Below are positions 8,194-17,050 of a stretch of DNA of 64,000 nucleotides, piece by piece. A program made the position numbers and the translations under genes. The stretch lies in contig NZ_JAAGAA010000006.1 in NCBI RefSeq assembly GCF_010435965.1, positions 1 to 64,000 on the forward strand, given 5' to 3'. Positions within the stretch are counted from its first letter, which is position 1. Each line of letters begins with the position of its first letter. The notes beneath the pieces were generated by a model that saw only the letters and a list, made by a program, of their open reading frames with translations, was not told where the DNA came from and did not search any database. This DNA comes from Crenobacter caeni (GTDB taxonomy: Bacteria; Pseudomonadota; Gammaproteobacteria; Burkholderiales; Chromobacteriaceae).

Positions 8194-8224
8194 AAAAAAG
8201 GGCGGCACGCCCGGCGTGCTGCCC
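8194..8224 (-). terminator. Intrinsic terminator of metNIQ
   Basis: An 11-bp stem with one mismatch, GGGCGGCACGC (8200-8210) against GCGTGCTGCCC (8214-8224), closes a 3-base loop. On the minus strand six T follow (8199-8194). It lies 23 bases after metQ and ends one base before the ATG of the CHAD gene. Confidence 0.88.
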
Positions 8225-8247
8225 CTGATCCCGATACGCGGGTCGCC

Positions 8248-9057
8248 TTACTTCCAGGCTTGCGGGTACTTGTAGCCGGCGTACTTCTGCTTCGCCCAGT
8301 TCTTGAACTGGTCGGAATTGTAGGCGGCGATCACGTCCTTGGCCCACGGCTTGTTCACGTCGGCGCGCTTCATGGCGCCCCAGTTGACGTAGGCGTAACT
8401 CTTCTCCTGGAACAGCGCCTCGGTCAGCTTGATGCCCGAGCTCGTCGCGTAGTTGCCGTTGATCACCGCGAAGTCGACGTCGCCGCGGGCGCGCGGCAGC
8501 TGCGCCGCCTCAAGCTGGACGATCTTCACCTGCTTCAGGTTCTGCGCGATGTCGCGCTCGGACGCGGTCAGCGGGTTCACGCCAGGCTTGAGCTTGATCC
8601 AGCCCAGGTCAGCCATCATCACCAGCGCGCGGGCAAAGTTGGACGGGTCGTTCGGCGCGGCCAGCGTGCTGCCCGCCTTCACGTCCTTCAACGCCTTGAG
8701 CTTGCCCGGATAAACGCCCAAGGGCGCGGTCGGCACCTGGAACGCCGGCGCGAGGTCCAGCTTGTGCTCCTTGGCGAAGGTGTCGAGGTAGGGCTTGTGC
8801 TGGAACACGTTCACGTCGAGCGAGCCTTCGGCCAGCGCGAGGTTCGGGCGCACGTAGTCGGTGAATTCGACCAGCTTCACCTGGTAGCCCTGTTTTTCCA
8901 GGATGGGCTTGATCGAGAGCTTCACCATGTCGCCGAAGTCGCCGACGGTAGTGCCGATCACGATGGACTTCTTGGCCGGGTCAGCGGCGAACGCGGTGGC
9001 GGACAGGGCGACGCCGACCGCGGCAGCAGCGATGGACTTGAGCAGGGTTCTACGCAT
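8248..9057 (-). CDS. metQ: Methionine ABC transporter substrate-binding protein
   Basis: The periplasmic methionine-binding component of the MetNIQ importer, NlpA family, 269 aa. Family features are IVIGTTVGDFGDMV near residues 32-45, the VEFTDYVRPNLALAEGSLDVNVFQH block near 63-87, and AVINGNYA. The signal peptide runs to about residue 24 with a normal SATAFA-A cleavage site. There is no lipobox cysteine, so unlike E. coli MetQ this protein should be soluble rather than lipid-anchored. It is the last gene of metN-metI-metQ, 39 bases after metI, with its own terminator downstream. Confidence 0.95.
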   Translation of the reverse strand: MRRTLLKSIAAAAVGVALSATAFAADPAKKSIVIGTTVGDFGDMVKLSIKPILEKQGYQVKLVEFTDYVRPNLALAEGSLDVNVFQHKPYLDTFAKEHKLDLAPAFQVPTAPLGVYPGKLKALKDVKAGSTLAAPNDPSNFARALVMMADLGWIKLKPGVNPLTASERDIAQNLKQVKIVQLEAAQLPRARGDVDFAVINGNYATSSGIKLTEALFQEKSYAYVNWGAMKRADVNKPWAKDVIAAYNSDQFKNWAKQKYAGYKYPQAWK

Positions 9058-9096
9058 GGTTTTCTCCTTGTGGGTCTTGCTTCTGGATGAACTGGG

Positions 9097-9783
9097 TTAA
9101 CGCTTGTCGAGTTTCTGGGCGATGCGGTTGCCGGCGAACTGGATCAGCTGCACGACGACGACCAGGAGCACCACCATCGCGACCATCACCTCGGTCTGGA
9201 AGCGGTAGTAGCCGTAGCGGATCGCCAGGTCCCCGATGCCACCGCCGCCGACCACGCCGGCGACCGCCGAGTAGCTGAGGAAGCTGATGGTGAGGATGGT
9301 CAGGCTGGCCACCAGCCCCGAGCGCGCCTCGCGCAGCAGCACCTTGAACACGATCTCGAACGGGCTCGCCCCCATCGCCTCGGCCGCCTCGACCACGCCG
9401 CGCGGCACTTCGCGCAGCGTCTGCTCAACCAGACGCGCGAAGTAAGGGATGGCCGCGAACGACAAGGGCACCGCGGCGGCGACCGGGCCGATCGTGCTGC
9501 CGACCAGGATGCGGGTGAGCGGCACCAGCGACACCATCAGGATGATGAAGGGGAAGGAGCGCACCAGGTTGACGAGCCAGCCGAGCACCCCGGCGACGAA
9601 GCGGTTGGCAAGGATCTGGCCGGGCTGGGCCAGGTACAGCCACACGCCCAGGGGGCCGCCGATCAGGATGGCCGAAGCGAGGCCGATGCCGAGCATCAGC
9701 GCGGTCTCCAGCGACGCCTGCCAGATTTCCGGGCCGAGCAGCACCAGGTTTTCCCAGGCTTGGGCAAGGGTGAGTTCTTCCAT
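9097..9783 (-). CDS. metI: Methionine ABC transporter permease
   Basis: The membrane subunit of the MetNIQ methionine importer, 228 aa with about five transmembrane segments. The cytoplasmic EAA loop that contacts MetN is visible (VVEAAEAMGASPFEIVFKVLL, near residues 130-150), and the C-terminal VAGVVGGGGIGDLAIRYGY is typical of the family. The ATG at 9783 follows the metN stop codon with no gap, so the two genes are probably translationally coupled. The length matches E. coli MetI (217 aa). Confidence 0.95.
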   Translation of the reverse strand: MEELTLAQAWENLVLLGPEIWQASLETALMLGIGLASAILIGGPLGVWLYLAQPGQILANRFVAGVLGWLVNLVRSFPFIILMVSLVPLTRILVGSTIGPVAAAVPLSFAAIPYFARLVEQTLREVPRGVVEAAEAMGASPFEIVFKVLLREARSGLVASLTILTISFLSYSAVAGVVGGGGIGDLAIRYGYYRFQTEVMVAMVVLLVVVVQLIQFAGNRIAQKLDKR

Positions 9784-10521
9784 TTACGCGGCCTCCAATA
9801 GTTCGCGCGCGGCGGCGCTGTTCGCCTCGACTTCGCCACCGGCGACGTCCATCACCTCGATCAGGCGCCCGGATTCGAGCAAGGCGGCGCGATGGCAGAT
9901 CGCGCGCACCACGCCCATCTCGTGGGTGACGATGACGATGGTGACGCCGAAGCGGCGGTTGATGTCGGCCAGGCACTCGAGCACGCTCTGCGTGGTCTTC
10001 GGGTCGAGCGCCGAGGTCGGCTCGTCGGCGAGGATCACTTTCGGGCGCGGCGCCAGCGCACGGGCGATGCCGACGCGCTGCTTCTGGCCGCCGGAGAGCT
10101 GCGCCGGGTAGTGCTCGGCGCGGTCGGCCAGGCCGACCACCTCCAGGCACTCGGCGACCCGCGCGCGGATCGCGGCCTTGTCCCAGCCGGCGATCTCCAG
10201 CGGGAAGGCGACGTTCTCGGCGACCGTGCGGTTGGCGAGCAGGTTGAACTGCTGGAACACCATGCCGATATTCTGGCGGGCGCGGCGCAGCTCGGCGGCG
10301 GACAGTGCGGTCAGCTCGCGGCCGTCGACCAGCACGCAGCCCGCGTCGGGGCGCTCGAGCAGGTTGATCAGGCGCAGCAGGGTCGACTTGCCGGCGCCGG
10401 AGAAGCCGATCAGGCCGAACACTTCGCCGGCCTTGACCGACAGGGATACATCGTTGATCGCGTCGAACCAGCCACCGTCCGGGTGGCGGAAACGCTTGCT
10501 GACGCTGCCTAGTGAAATCAT
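9784..10521 (-). CDS. metN: Methionine ABC transporter ATP-binding protein (short form)
   Basis: The ATPase of the MetNIQ importer. Walker A is GFSGAGKST at residues 39-47, the signature [15 protein letters not shown] lies near 140, and Walker B is [13 protein letters not shown]. At 245 aa it lacks the roughly 100-residue C-terminal NIL/C2 domain that binds methionine and causes trans-inhibition in E. coli MetN (343 aa). Neisserial MetN proteins are also short, so this is probably ancestral rather than a truncation; the gene ends directly at metI. Control of uptake would then rest on expression. The start ATG at 10521 has GGAGCG upstream, right after an intrinsic terminator. Confidence 0.95.
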   Translation of the reverse strand: MISLGSVSKRFRHPDGGWFDAINDVSLSVKAGEVFGLIGFSGAGKSTLLRLINLLERPDAGCVLVDGRELTALSAAELRRARQNIGMVFQQFNLLANRTVAENVAFPLEIAGWDKAAIRARVAECLEVVGLADRAEHYPAQLSGGQKQRVGIARALAPRPKVILADEPTSALDPKTTQSVLECLADINRRFGVTIVIVTHEMGVVRAICHRAALLESGRLIEVMDVAGGEVEANSAAARELLEAA

Positions 10522-10711
10522 CGGGTTCGCTCCAAAACAAAAAGCCCGCCGGTATTGCTGCGGCGGGCCAGATGCGATGGGAGTTCCCCTGTGACGGAGA
10601 CGGCACAGACCTTGCGGTCTGCCCCACGCTTTAGCTGTTTTACGCCCGCAAGCTGTGTCAAATCGGCGTTTACTGATGGCAAAATCTACAAGAAGCGCCC
10701 GGCTTCGTCAA
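10522..10711 (-). promoter_or_regulatory. metNIQ promoter and structured leader, candidate attenuator/riboswitch
   Basis: On the minus strand, TTGACG (10711-10706), a 17-base spacer and TAGATT (10688-10683) form a sigma-70 promoter. The resulting leader is about 155 bases long. It contains a GNRA-capped hairpin CAGACC-GCAA-GGTCTG (near 10620-10605) and ends in an intrinsic terminator just before the metN ribosome site. GCGGGC at 10649-10644 is complementary to the 5' terminator arm GCCCGC, a possible antiterminator pairing. The leader has no ATG and no Met-rich leader peptide. It does not fit the SAM-I, SAM-II or SAH consensus as I know them. Confidence 0.55.
10534..10568 (-). terminator. Intrinsic terminator in the metN leader
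   Basis: An 8-bp perfect stem, GCCCGCCG (10544-10551) with CGGCGGGC (10561-10568), closes a 9-base loop. On the minus strand TTTTTGTTTT follows. It lies upstream of metN in the same direction, 12 bases before the start codon, and so is positioned to attenuate the metNIQ operon. Confidence 0.85.
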
Positions 10712-10737
10712 TAGACTGTATACAGAATATTTTCACC

Positions 10738-11487
10738 CTACGCCGGCAGCAGCTGCGCGGACAGCGGCAGGTGGTCGGACAGGCGCGCCCAAGGCTGGCC
10801 GCGGTGCACCTCGCAGGAGACCGGGCGCAGGCCGCGCACGTAGATGCGGTCCAGCGGCAGCATCGGCATGCGCGCCGGGAAACTCTTCGCGCACTCGCCC
10901 TGCATCGTGCGGAACACCTCGGACAGCCCGGCCCGCTCGGCGAGGATGCGGCTCGCCTCGTCGCGCCAGTCGTTGAAGTCGCCGGCCAGGATCAGCGGCA
11001 GGCCGGGCGGTACATTGTGCTCGAGGTAGCGGGTCACCGCCTCGAACTGCTTGCGCCGGTCGCGCGAGAGCAGGTTCAGGTGCGCGCACAAGGCGAGCAC
11101 CGGCGTCTTCCAGCCCGCGGGTTGCAGCAGACAGTGCAGGATGCCCCGGCTCTCGAAGCGGTTGACGCTGATGTCGAGGTTGCACCACTCGACCACCGGA
11201 AAACGCGACAGCACCGCATTGCCGTGGTGGCCGTGGTCGTACGAGGCATTGAGCCCGTAGGTCGCGCGGCTGCCCAGCTCGCGCGCGAGGAACTGGTGCT
11301 GCGGCTGGCGCGGCCAGTTGTCGTGCTTGAGCGCACGCAGCGCGTTGCGCCCCTGCACTTCCTGCAGGAACACCACGTCGGCCGACAAGGCGTCCAGCGC
11401 GCGCGCGATCTCTCCCAGCTGCACGCGCCGGTTCAGCGGGGACATCCCCTTGTGGATGTTGTACGTCGCCATGCTCAGCGGTTTCAT
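10738..11487 (-). CDS. Endonuclease/exonuclease/phosphatase family protein
   Basis: A 249-aa metal-dependent hydrolase of the EEP (DNase I-like) superfamily. Motifs in order are MATYNIHKG near residues 6-14, DVVFLQEVQ near 37-45 (metal-binding Glu), GNAVLSRFPV, ALCAHLNLL, ILAGDFNDW near 165-173 (catalytic Asp and Asn), LDRIYVRG, and the terminal LSDHLPLSAQ with the catalytic Asp-His pair. There is no signal peptide, so it is probably cytoplasmic. The substrate cannot be told from sequence; related bacterial proteins act on nucleic acids or phospho-sugars/lipids. It lies between kch and the metNIQ promoter, same strand, with 65 bases to kch. Confidence 0.88.
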   Translation of the reverse strand: MKPLSMATYNIHKGMSPLNRRVQLGEIARALDALSADVVFLQEVQGRNALRALKHDNWPRQPQHQFLARELGSRATYGLNASYDHGHHGNAVLSRFPVVEWCNLDISVNRFESRGILHCLLQPAGWKTPVLALCAHLNLLSRDRRKQFEAVTRYLEHNVPPGLPLILAGDFNDWRDEASRILAERAGLSEVFRTMQGECAKSFPARMPMLPLDRIYVRGLRPVSCEVHRGQPWARLSDHLPLSAQLLPA

Positions 11488-11552
11488 CGCTCACCTCTGG
11501 CTACAGCTTGGCACTTGGGGCGCAGCCTTTCCCTGTCCTGCGTCAAACGCGC

Positions 11553-12731
11553 TCAATCGCCAAGCTTGCCCGGATCGCCCTGCAGCAGCAAGGTGGTGAT
11601 GGTGTCCTTGTCCATCGACTCGCCGTTGAGCAGGCGCGCGAGCAGCTGGCTGCCCAGAAGCTGCGGCGCGAGCAGCACGTCGGGCTGGCAGCGGCGCACC
11701 TTTTCCAGGTGCCGGCTGTCGTTGAGCAGCGCGACGGTGCGCACGTCGGCGGCGAGGTCCTTCATCGCGAGGATCACGAAGGCGTTCTCGGCGTCGTCGT
11801 CGCCCAGCGCGAGCACCGAGTGCGCCATGTCGGCACCGACCCCCTTGAGCACGGTGGTGTCGGAGGTCTCGCCGACCACCACGTCGGCGTCGTCCGGCAG
11901 GCTGTGCTGCGCGCGCTCGGGCGGCAACAGCACGGTCACTTTCAGCCCGCGCGCGGAGAGGTCGGCGTACAGGTTTTGCGCGAGCGGCGAAAAACCGGCG
12001 ATCAGAAAATGCCCGGAGCGTTTCATCCGGCGTCCCTTTCCCTTGATGATGCGTTGCATGCTCGAATTGATCATCGGCCCGGCCAGCGTGCTGAGTGCCG
12101 CGGCGAACACGGTGATGCCGAGGATAATGATGGACAGGGTGAACAGCCGCGCGCCGTCGCTCTTGGGAACGATGTCGCCATAGCCGACCGTCGTCATGGT
12201 GACCAGGCTGAAATACAGCGCGGTCATCGGGTTGAGGATGGGCGGTGCGAAGTCGCTGCCCAGCGACAGCGAGCCGAACATCGCATAACAGAGCAAGGCG
12301 CTGACAACCAGCAGCGTCACCAGCGCGCCGGCGGCGACGCTGGAGCGCTGGAAACTGTCGCGAAAGACCACCAGCAGGATGATGAGTCCCCAGGACAGCG
12401 CGAGCGGCGCGCGCTGCCCAAGGCCGGTGTGCCACAGCAGCGGCGTGACCAGCGCGAGCAGCAGCACGGCGAAGAACCAGGCGGCGCGGGCGCGCAATAA
12501 CAACCCCGCTCCCATCAGCACGAGCCCTGCGACCAGCAACAGCCTGGGCAGCATCACCCAGCTGAATTCGGCGAGGATCACCGCCTCGGCGTGCCAGAAG
12601 TTGTGCGGCAACACCCTCGGCAACTCTGTCGCCAGCGGGTAGCCCAGCCACGACGCCTCGACGAGCATCAAGAACGCCAATGGCCACTGCGGCACGAAAC
12701 GGTGCCACTGCTGCAGTCGTTCGCCGAGCAA
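11553..12731 (-). CDS. kch: Kch-type voltage-gated potassium channel with RCK domain
   Basis: A potassium channel of 392 aa (E. coli Kch is 417). About six hydrophobic segments lie in the first 220 residues. The selectivity filter is TMTTVGYGDIVP near residues 178-189, followed by the pore helix LFTLSIIILGITVF. The C-terminal RCK (TrkA-N) domain begins at HFLIAGFSPLAQN. The start is TTG at 12731 with AAAGGGGG about five bases upstream; the next in-frame ATG would remove the first helix. An internal Met at residue 236 (12026-12024), preceded by AAAGGGA, matches the position of the known internal start of E. coli Kch (Met240), which yields a free RCK domain. Downstream of nudB by 21 bases. Confidence 0.88.
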   Translation of the reverse strand: MLGERLQQWHRFVPQWPLAFLMLVEASWLGYPLATELPRVLPHNFWHAEAVILAEFSWVMLPRLLLVAGLVLMGAGLLLRARAAWFFAVLLLALVTPLLWHTGLGQRAPLALSWGLIILLVVFRDSFQRSSVAAGALVTLLVVSALLCYAMFGSLSLGSDFAPPILNPMTALYFSLVTMTTVGYGDIVPKSDGARLFTLSIIILGITVFAAALSTLAGPMINSSMQRIIKGKGRRMKRSGHFLIAGFSPLAQNLYADLSARGLKVTVLLPPERAQHSLPDDADVVVGETSDTTVLKGVGADMAHSVLALGDDDAENAFVILAMKDLAADVRTVALLNDSRHLEKVRRCQPDVLLAPQLLGSQLLARLLNGESMDKDTITTLLLQGDPGKLGD

Positions 12732-12752
12732 GGCGCCCCCTTTGCGGTATGG

Positions 12753-13205
12753 TCAGGTGGACGCCAGGCGACGCCCCAGTTCGCGGATCGCGGCCGCGTT
12801 TGATGGCGAGAACACCCGGCAGGCGGCCTCCTGCCAGTCTAGCCATTCAAACGCGGTATGCTCGCGCGGGTTCAGCAGGGGCGACAGCTCCCCAGGCAGG
12901 CAGAAACCGAACACATGTTCGGTGTTGTGGGTGACCCCCGGCGCGTAGCGGTGCCGCCAGTGCGGGTAGATCTCGTAGACGTTGTGTTGCTGCCAGTTGT
13001 CCAGCACGCCGGCGCTGGCCGCAAAGCCGGTCTCTTCCATCAGCTCGCGCCGCGCGGTGTCCGGGAGCGCTTCGTCCGCTTCGTGGCTGCCGGTGACCGA
13101 CTGCCAGAAGCCCTGCCTGTCGGCGCGCTCGATCAGGAGCACGCGCCCCGCCGCGGTATGGATCAGCACCAGCACCGACACCGGCTGCTTGTATCCGGCC
13201 ATCAT
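12753..13205 (-). CDS. nudB: Nudix hydrolase, dihydroneopterin triphosphate diphosphatase
   Basis: A 150-aa Nudix protein close to E. coli NudB, which removes pyrophosphate from dihydroneopterin triphosphate in folate synthesis. The Nudix box GSHEADEALP...RELMEETGF is complete (residues about 40-62, GX5EX7REUXEEXGU). Family markers QSVTGS, the HRYAPGVTHNTEHVF block and FEWLDW are present. The ATG at 13205 overlaps the TGA of the response-regulator gene (ATGA), so the two are probably co-translated; ATG 13202 is a second option. It is the same length as E. coli NudB. No other folate gene is nearby. Confidence 0.9.
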   Translation of the reverse strand: MMAGYKQPVSVLVLIHTAAGRVLLIERADRQGFWQSVTGSHEADEALPDTARRELMEETGFAASAGVLDNWQQHNVYEIYPHWRHRYAPGVTHNTEHVFGFCLPGELSPLLNPREHTAFEWLDWQEAACRVFSPSNAAAIRELGRRLAST

Positions 13206-13804
13206 GCCCCCTTCAGTGTCTGCAGACGGCCGGCGAGCTCGACCGCCGACTTGACGCCCATCTTGTCGAACACGCGCGCGCGGTGCACCTCGACCGTCTT
13301 CATGCTGATGGCCAGCTCGTCGGCGATCTGCTTGTTGAGCTTGCCGCCGAGCACCAGCGCCATCACTTCGCGCTCGCGCTCGGTCAGCGAGCCGAGCGCC
13401 TCGCGCACATGGCTGAGCCTCTGGTGTTCGGCACGCGCGCTCGCGTCGCGCGCCATGCAGTCGGCGATCAGCGCGAGCAGGCGCTCGTCGTCGAACGGTT
13501 TTTCCAGGAAGTCGGCCGCGCCCAACTTGAGCGCAGCGACCGCGTGCGGCACGTCGCCGTGCGCGGTGAGCATGATCACCGGCGGGCAATACGCCCTCGC
13601 CTTCAGCTCTTCAAGCAGCACCAGCCCGCTGACGCCGCCCAGACGCAGGTCGACGATCAGGCAGTTGAAGCGGCCGGCGTCGCCGCTTTCGAGCAGCGCC
13701 TCGGCGCTGTCAAAACCGGTGACCGCGTACGGCTGCCCTTCGAGCAGCCAGACCAGCGCGTCGCGGACCGCCGCGTCGTCGTCGATGATGGCCAGCGCCT
13801 GCAT
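13202..13804 (-). CDS. FixJ-type LuxR response regulator (orphan)
   Basis: A two-component response regulator of 200 aa. The receiver domain covers residues 1-115, with the acidic pocket IIDDD at 6-10, phospho-acceptor Asp52 in LIVDLRLGG, Thr in MLTAHGD and Lys in LEKPF. The C-terminal LuxR/GerE HTH is near 135-195 (LTEREREVMALVLGG, MKTVEVHRARVFDKM). The order and motifs match FixJ/TodT-type regulators, which are usually paired with a PAS histidine kinase. None is adjacent: upstream is an MscS channel and downstream nudB, which overlaps by 4 bases. The ATG at 13804 is the only sensible start. The target genes are unknown. Confidence 0.9.
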   Translation of the reverse strand: MQALAIIDDDAAVRDALVWLLEGQPYAVTGFDSAEALLESGDAGRFNCLIVDLRLGGVSGLVLLEELKARAYCPPVIMLTAHGDVPHAVAALKLGAADFLEKPFDDERLLALIADCMARDASARAEHQRLSHVREALGSLTEREREVMALVLGGKLNKQIADELAISMKTVEVHRARVFDKMGVKSAVELAGRLQTLKGA

Positions 13805-13819
13805 ACTGCCCCCCTAAGC

Positions 13820-15091
13820 TTATTGGTCGCCGAGCAGGCGCACTTCGCGCTGCGGGAACGGGATCTGGATGCCGTGTTCCTGGAACTTGCGCCAGATCGC
13901 CATGTTGATGTCGGACTTCAGACCCAGAAAGCCGTTCTCCGGGTCGCTGACCCACACCCCGAGGGTCAGGTTGACGCTGGAGTCGGCAAACTCGACCACG
14001 AAGGCGTTCGGTCCCGGATCCTTCAACACGCGCGGATGGTCGGCCGCTTCCTTGAGCAGACGCAGCGCGAGCTCAAGGTCGGTGCCGTAGGCGACGCCGA
14101 CCGGCAGGCTGGTCCACACCGCCTTGTCCGAATACGAGGTATTGACCACCGTGCTCGAGATCAGCGCCTCGTTCGGCACCAGCGCCTCCGAACCGTCGGC
14201 GCTCTTGAGCACCACGAAACGGCTGGTGATCTTGGTCACCACACCGAGCCGCCCTTCCACTTCCAGCCGGTCGCCGATGCGGATCGAGCGGTCGAGCAGG
14301 ATGATGAAGCCCGACACGTAGTTGGACGCGATCTTCTGCAAGCCGAAACCGAGACCGACACCGAGCGCACCGCCGAACACCGACAATACGGTCAGGTCGA
14401 TGCCGACCACCGGCAACGCGATCAGCACTGCGGCGACCAAGAGCACCGTGCGCGCGATCTTGGAGAACACGATGCGCAGCGACAGGTCGAGGTCCTTGAC
14501 GCGCATCAGGCGCGACTCGATCACGCGGCTGACCCACAGCGCGCCGATCACGATCACCGTCACCCACAGGATCGCGTTGACGATCATCAAAAGGTCGAGG
14601 CGGGTCTTGCCGATGGTGAACGAGATCGACGTCATCCACTCGATCACCACGGCGTCGATGCCGACCGCCCACGCCGCGTAAAACAGCCACAGCACGGACG
14701 CCATCAGGTGTTCGCTGCCGCGCTCGAAGCGGCCGCGCGGCAGCGCCTGGCGCAGCACCGCCGAGACCACGCGGATCAGCGACAGCCAGAACATCAGTGT
14801 CGCACAGGTGCGCAGCACGCTGCCGCCGGTCGCGGTCACCATGTGCCAGCCGATCGCCGCGGCGATCAACAGCACGGTGGCCATCGCCGGCATCGCCAGG
14901 CGCAGGCCGAGGTAGGAGAAGAAGCGCTCGGAGCGCTCGGGGTGACTGCGGTAATAATGCCGGTAGACGTAACTGCCGAACAGCCAGCCCAGTGCGACGC
15001 ATGCAAGCGCGACCGCCAGCTGGGTCAGGCCGGGCACCGTCTGCAGGACGGCGCTCAGCGAGTCAAAAATCAGTTCATTCCGGTTCAGCAA
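13820..15091 (-). CDS. MscS-family mechanosensitive ion channel
   Basis: A 423-aa inner-membrane channel. Several hydrophobic helices occupy residues 20-230; the pore-lining TM3 and the MscS beta-domain are near 235-330 (GGALGVGLGFGLQKIASN, then GFIILLDRSIRIGD). The alpha/beta C-terminal domain ends in IPFPQREVRLL, the usual MscS ending. It is larger than E. coli MscS (286 aa) because of extra N-terminal helices, like YnaI-type members. The start is TTG at 15091 with a CGGAG ribosome site eight bases upstream; a nearby ATG is out of frame. It lies 38 bases downstream of lolD and 15 bases upstream of the response regulator. Confidence 0.92.
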   Translation of the reverse strand: MLNRNELIFDSLSAVLQTVPGLTQLAVALACVALGWLFGSYVYRHYYRSHPERSERFFSYLGLRLAMPAMATVLLIAAAIGWHMVTATGGSVLRTCATLMFWLSLIRVVSAVLRQALPRGRFERGSEHLMASVLWLFYAAWAVGIDAVVIEWMTSISFTIGKTRLDLLMIVNAILWVTVIVIGALWVSRVIESRLMRVKDLDLSLRIVFSKIARTVLLVAAVLIALPVVGIDLTVLSVFGGALGVGLGFGLQKIASNYVSGFIILLDRSIRIGDRLEVEGRLGVVTKITSRFVVLKSADGSEALVPNEALISSTVVNTSYSDKAVWTSLPVGVAYGTDLELALRLLKEAADHPRVLKDPGPNAFVVEFADSSVNLTLGVWVSDPENGFLGLKSDINMAIWRKFQEHGIQIPFPQREVRLLGDQ

Positions 15092-15129
15092 AACAAATAC
15101 TCCGTACTTCTTAAGATAGGGTTTGAAAA

Positions 15130-15805
<676 letters not shown>

Positions 15806-15813
<8 letters not shown>

Positions 15814-17050
15814 AGCGCAGTGCCTCCGCAGGTTGGGTGCGCGCCGCGCGCCAGCTCGGGTAGAGCGTCGCCAGCAGGGCAAGCACCAGCGACACCAGCG
15901 CGATGGTCGACACGTCGGACAACTGCACGTCGGACGGCAGGTAGTCGATCAGGTAGACCTCGCTGGAGAGGATCTTGGTGCCGATCAGCCGCTCGATCGC
16001 CGGCACGATCACGTCGAGGTTGAGCGCGACGGCGACGCCGCCCGCGACCCCGCCGAGAGTGCCCAGCACGCCGGCAACCGCCCCCTGGATCATGAAGATC
16101 TTCATGATGCTCGCAGGCGACGCGCCCAGCGTGCGCAGGATGGCGATGTCCGACTGCTTGTCGGTGACCACCATCACCAGCGTCGACACCAGGTTGAACG
16201 CGGCGACCGCGACGATCAGCGTCAGGATGATGAACATCATCCGCTTCTCGATCTGCACCGCGCGGAAATAGTTGGCGTTCAGGTCGCTCCAGTCGGTCAC
16301 CCACGCCTCGGGCAGCTTCTGCTGCAGCGCGGCCTTGGTCACTGGCGCGGCAAACAGGTCGGCAAGCTTCAGGCGCACGCCGGAGACGCCGTCACCCATA
16401 CGGAACAGCGTCTGCGCGTCCTTGAGGTCGACCATCGCGAAGCTCGCGTCGTACTCGTACATGTCGACCTTGAAGAGCCCCTTGACCGTGAACTGCTTGA
16501 GCCTGGGCATCATGCCGGCCGGCGTCACGTTGCCCTGCGGGGTGATCAGCGTAACCTTGTCGCCGACGCCGACCCCCAGCTGGCGGGCAAGCTCCGCGCC
16601 CAGCAGCACGCCGAACTCGCCGGGCTTCAGGTCGGCGAGCCGCCCCTTGACCATGTGGCGACCGACGTCGACCACGCGGTCTTCCTGCACTGGATCGATG
16701 CCGCGCACCATCACGCCGCGCACCGCACCGCCTGCGCTGAGCAGGCCCTGCGCCGACACGAAAGGCGCGGTGGCGACCACGCCCGGCTCCTGCTTGGCGA
16801 GCCTGGCCACCGCCGGCCAGTCGTACAGCGGCCCCTGCAGGCCGGACACCTCGACGTGCGAGGCGACGCCAAGCAGGCGGCCGCGGATCTCCTTCTGGAA
16901 GCCGTTCATCACCGAGAGCACGATGATCAACGCGGCGACGCCCAGCGCGATGCCGATCACCGACGCCAGCGAGATGAAGGAGATGAAGCCGTTACGGCGC
17001 TTGGCGCGCAGGTAGCGCAGGCCGATCATGACCTCGAAGGGCACGCTCAT
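15806..17050 (-). CDS. lolC: Lipoprotein-releasing system permease
   Basis: The transmembrane subunit of the Lol exporter, 414 aa with four TM segments. The first follows [19 protein letters not shown] (residues about 8-26); then comes a large periplasmic domain (about 45-270). Three C-terminal segments hold the FtsX/MacB-like [25 protein letters not shown] cytoplasmic element. No separate lolE is nearby, so a single permease probably forms a homodimer (LolF-type), as in many bacteria outside the enterics. The ATG at 17050 overlaps the TGA of the upstream small gene (ATGA), and the 3' end overlaps lolD. Confidence 0.95.

Noticed and set aside
10534-10675. SAM-I, SAM-II or SAH riboswitch before metN
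   Set aside because: The conserved cores of these classes as I know them are not present; it is kept only as an unclassified leader.
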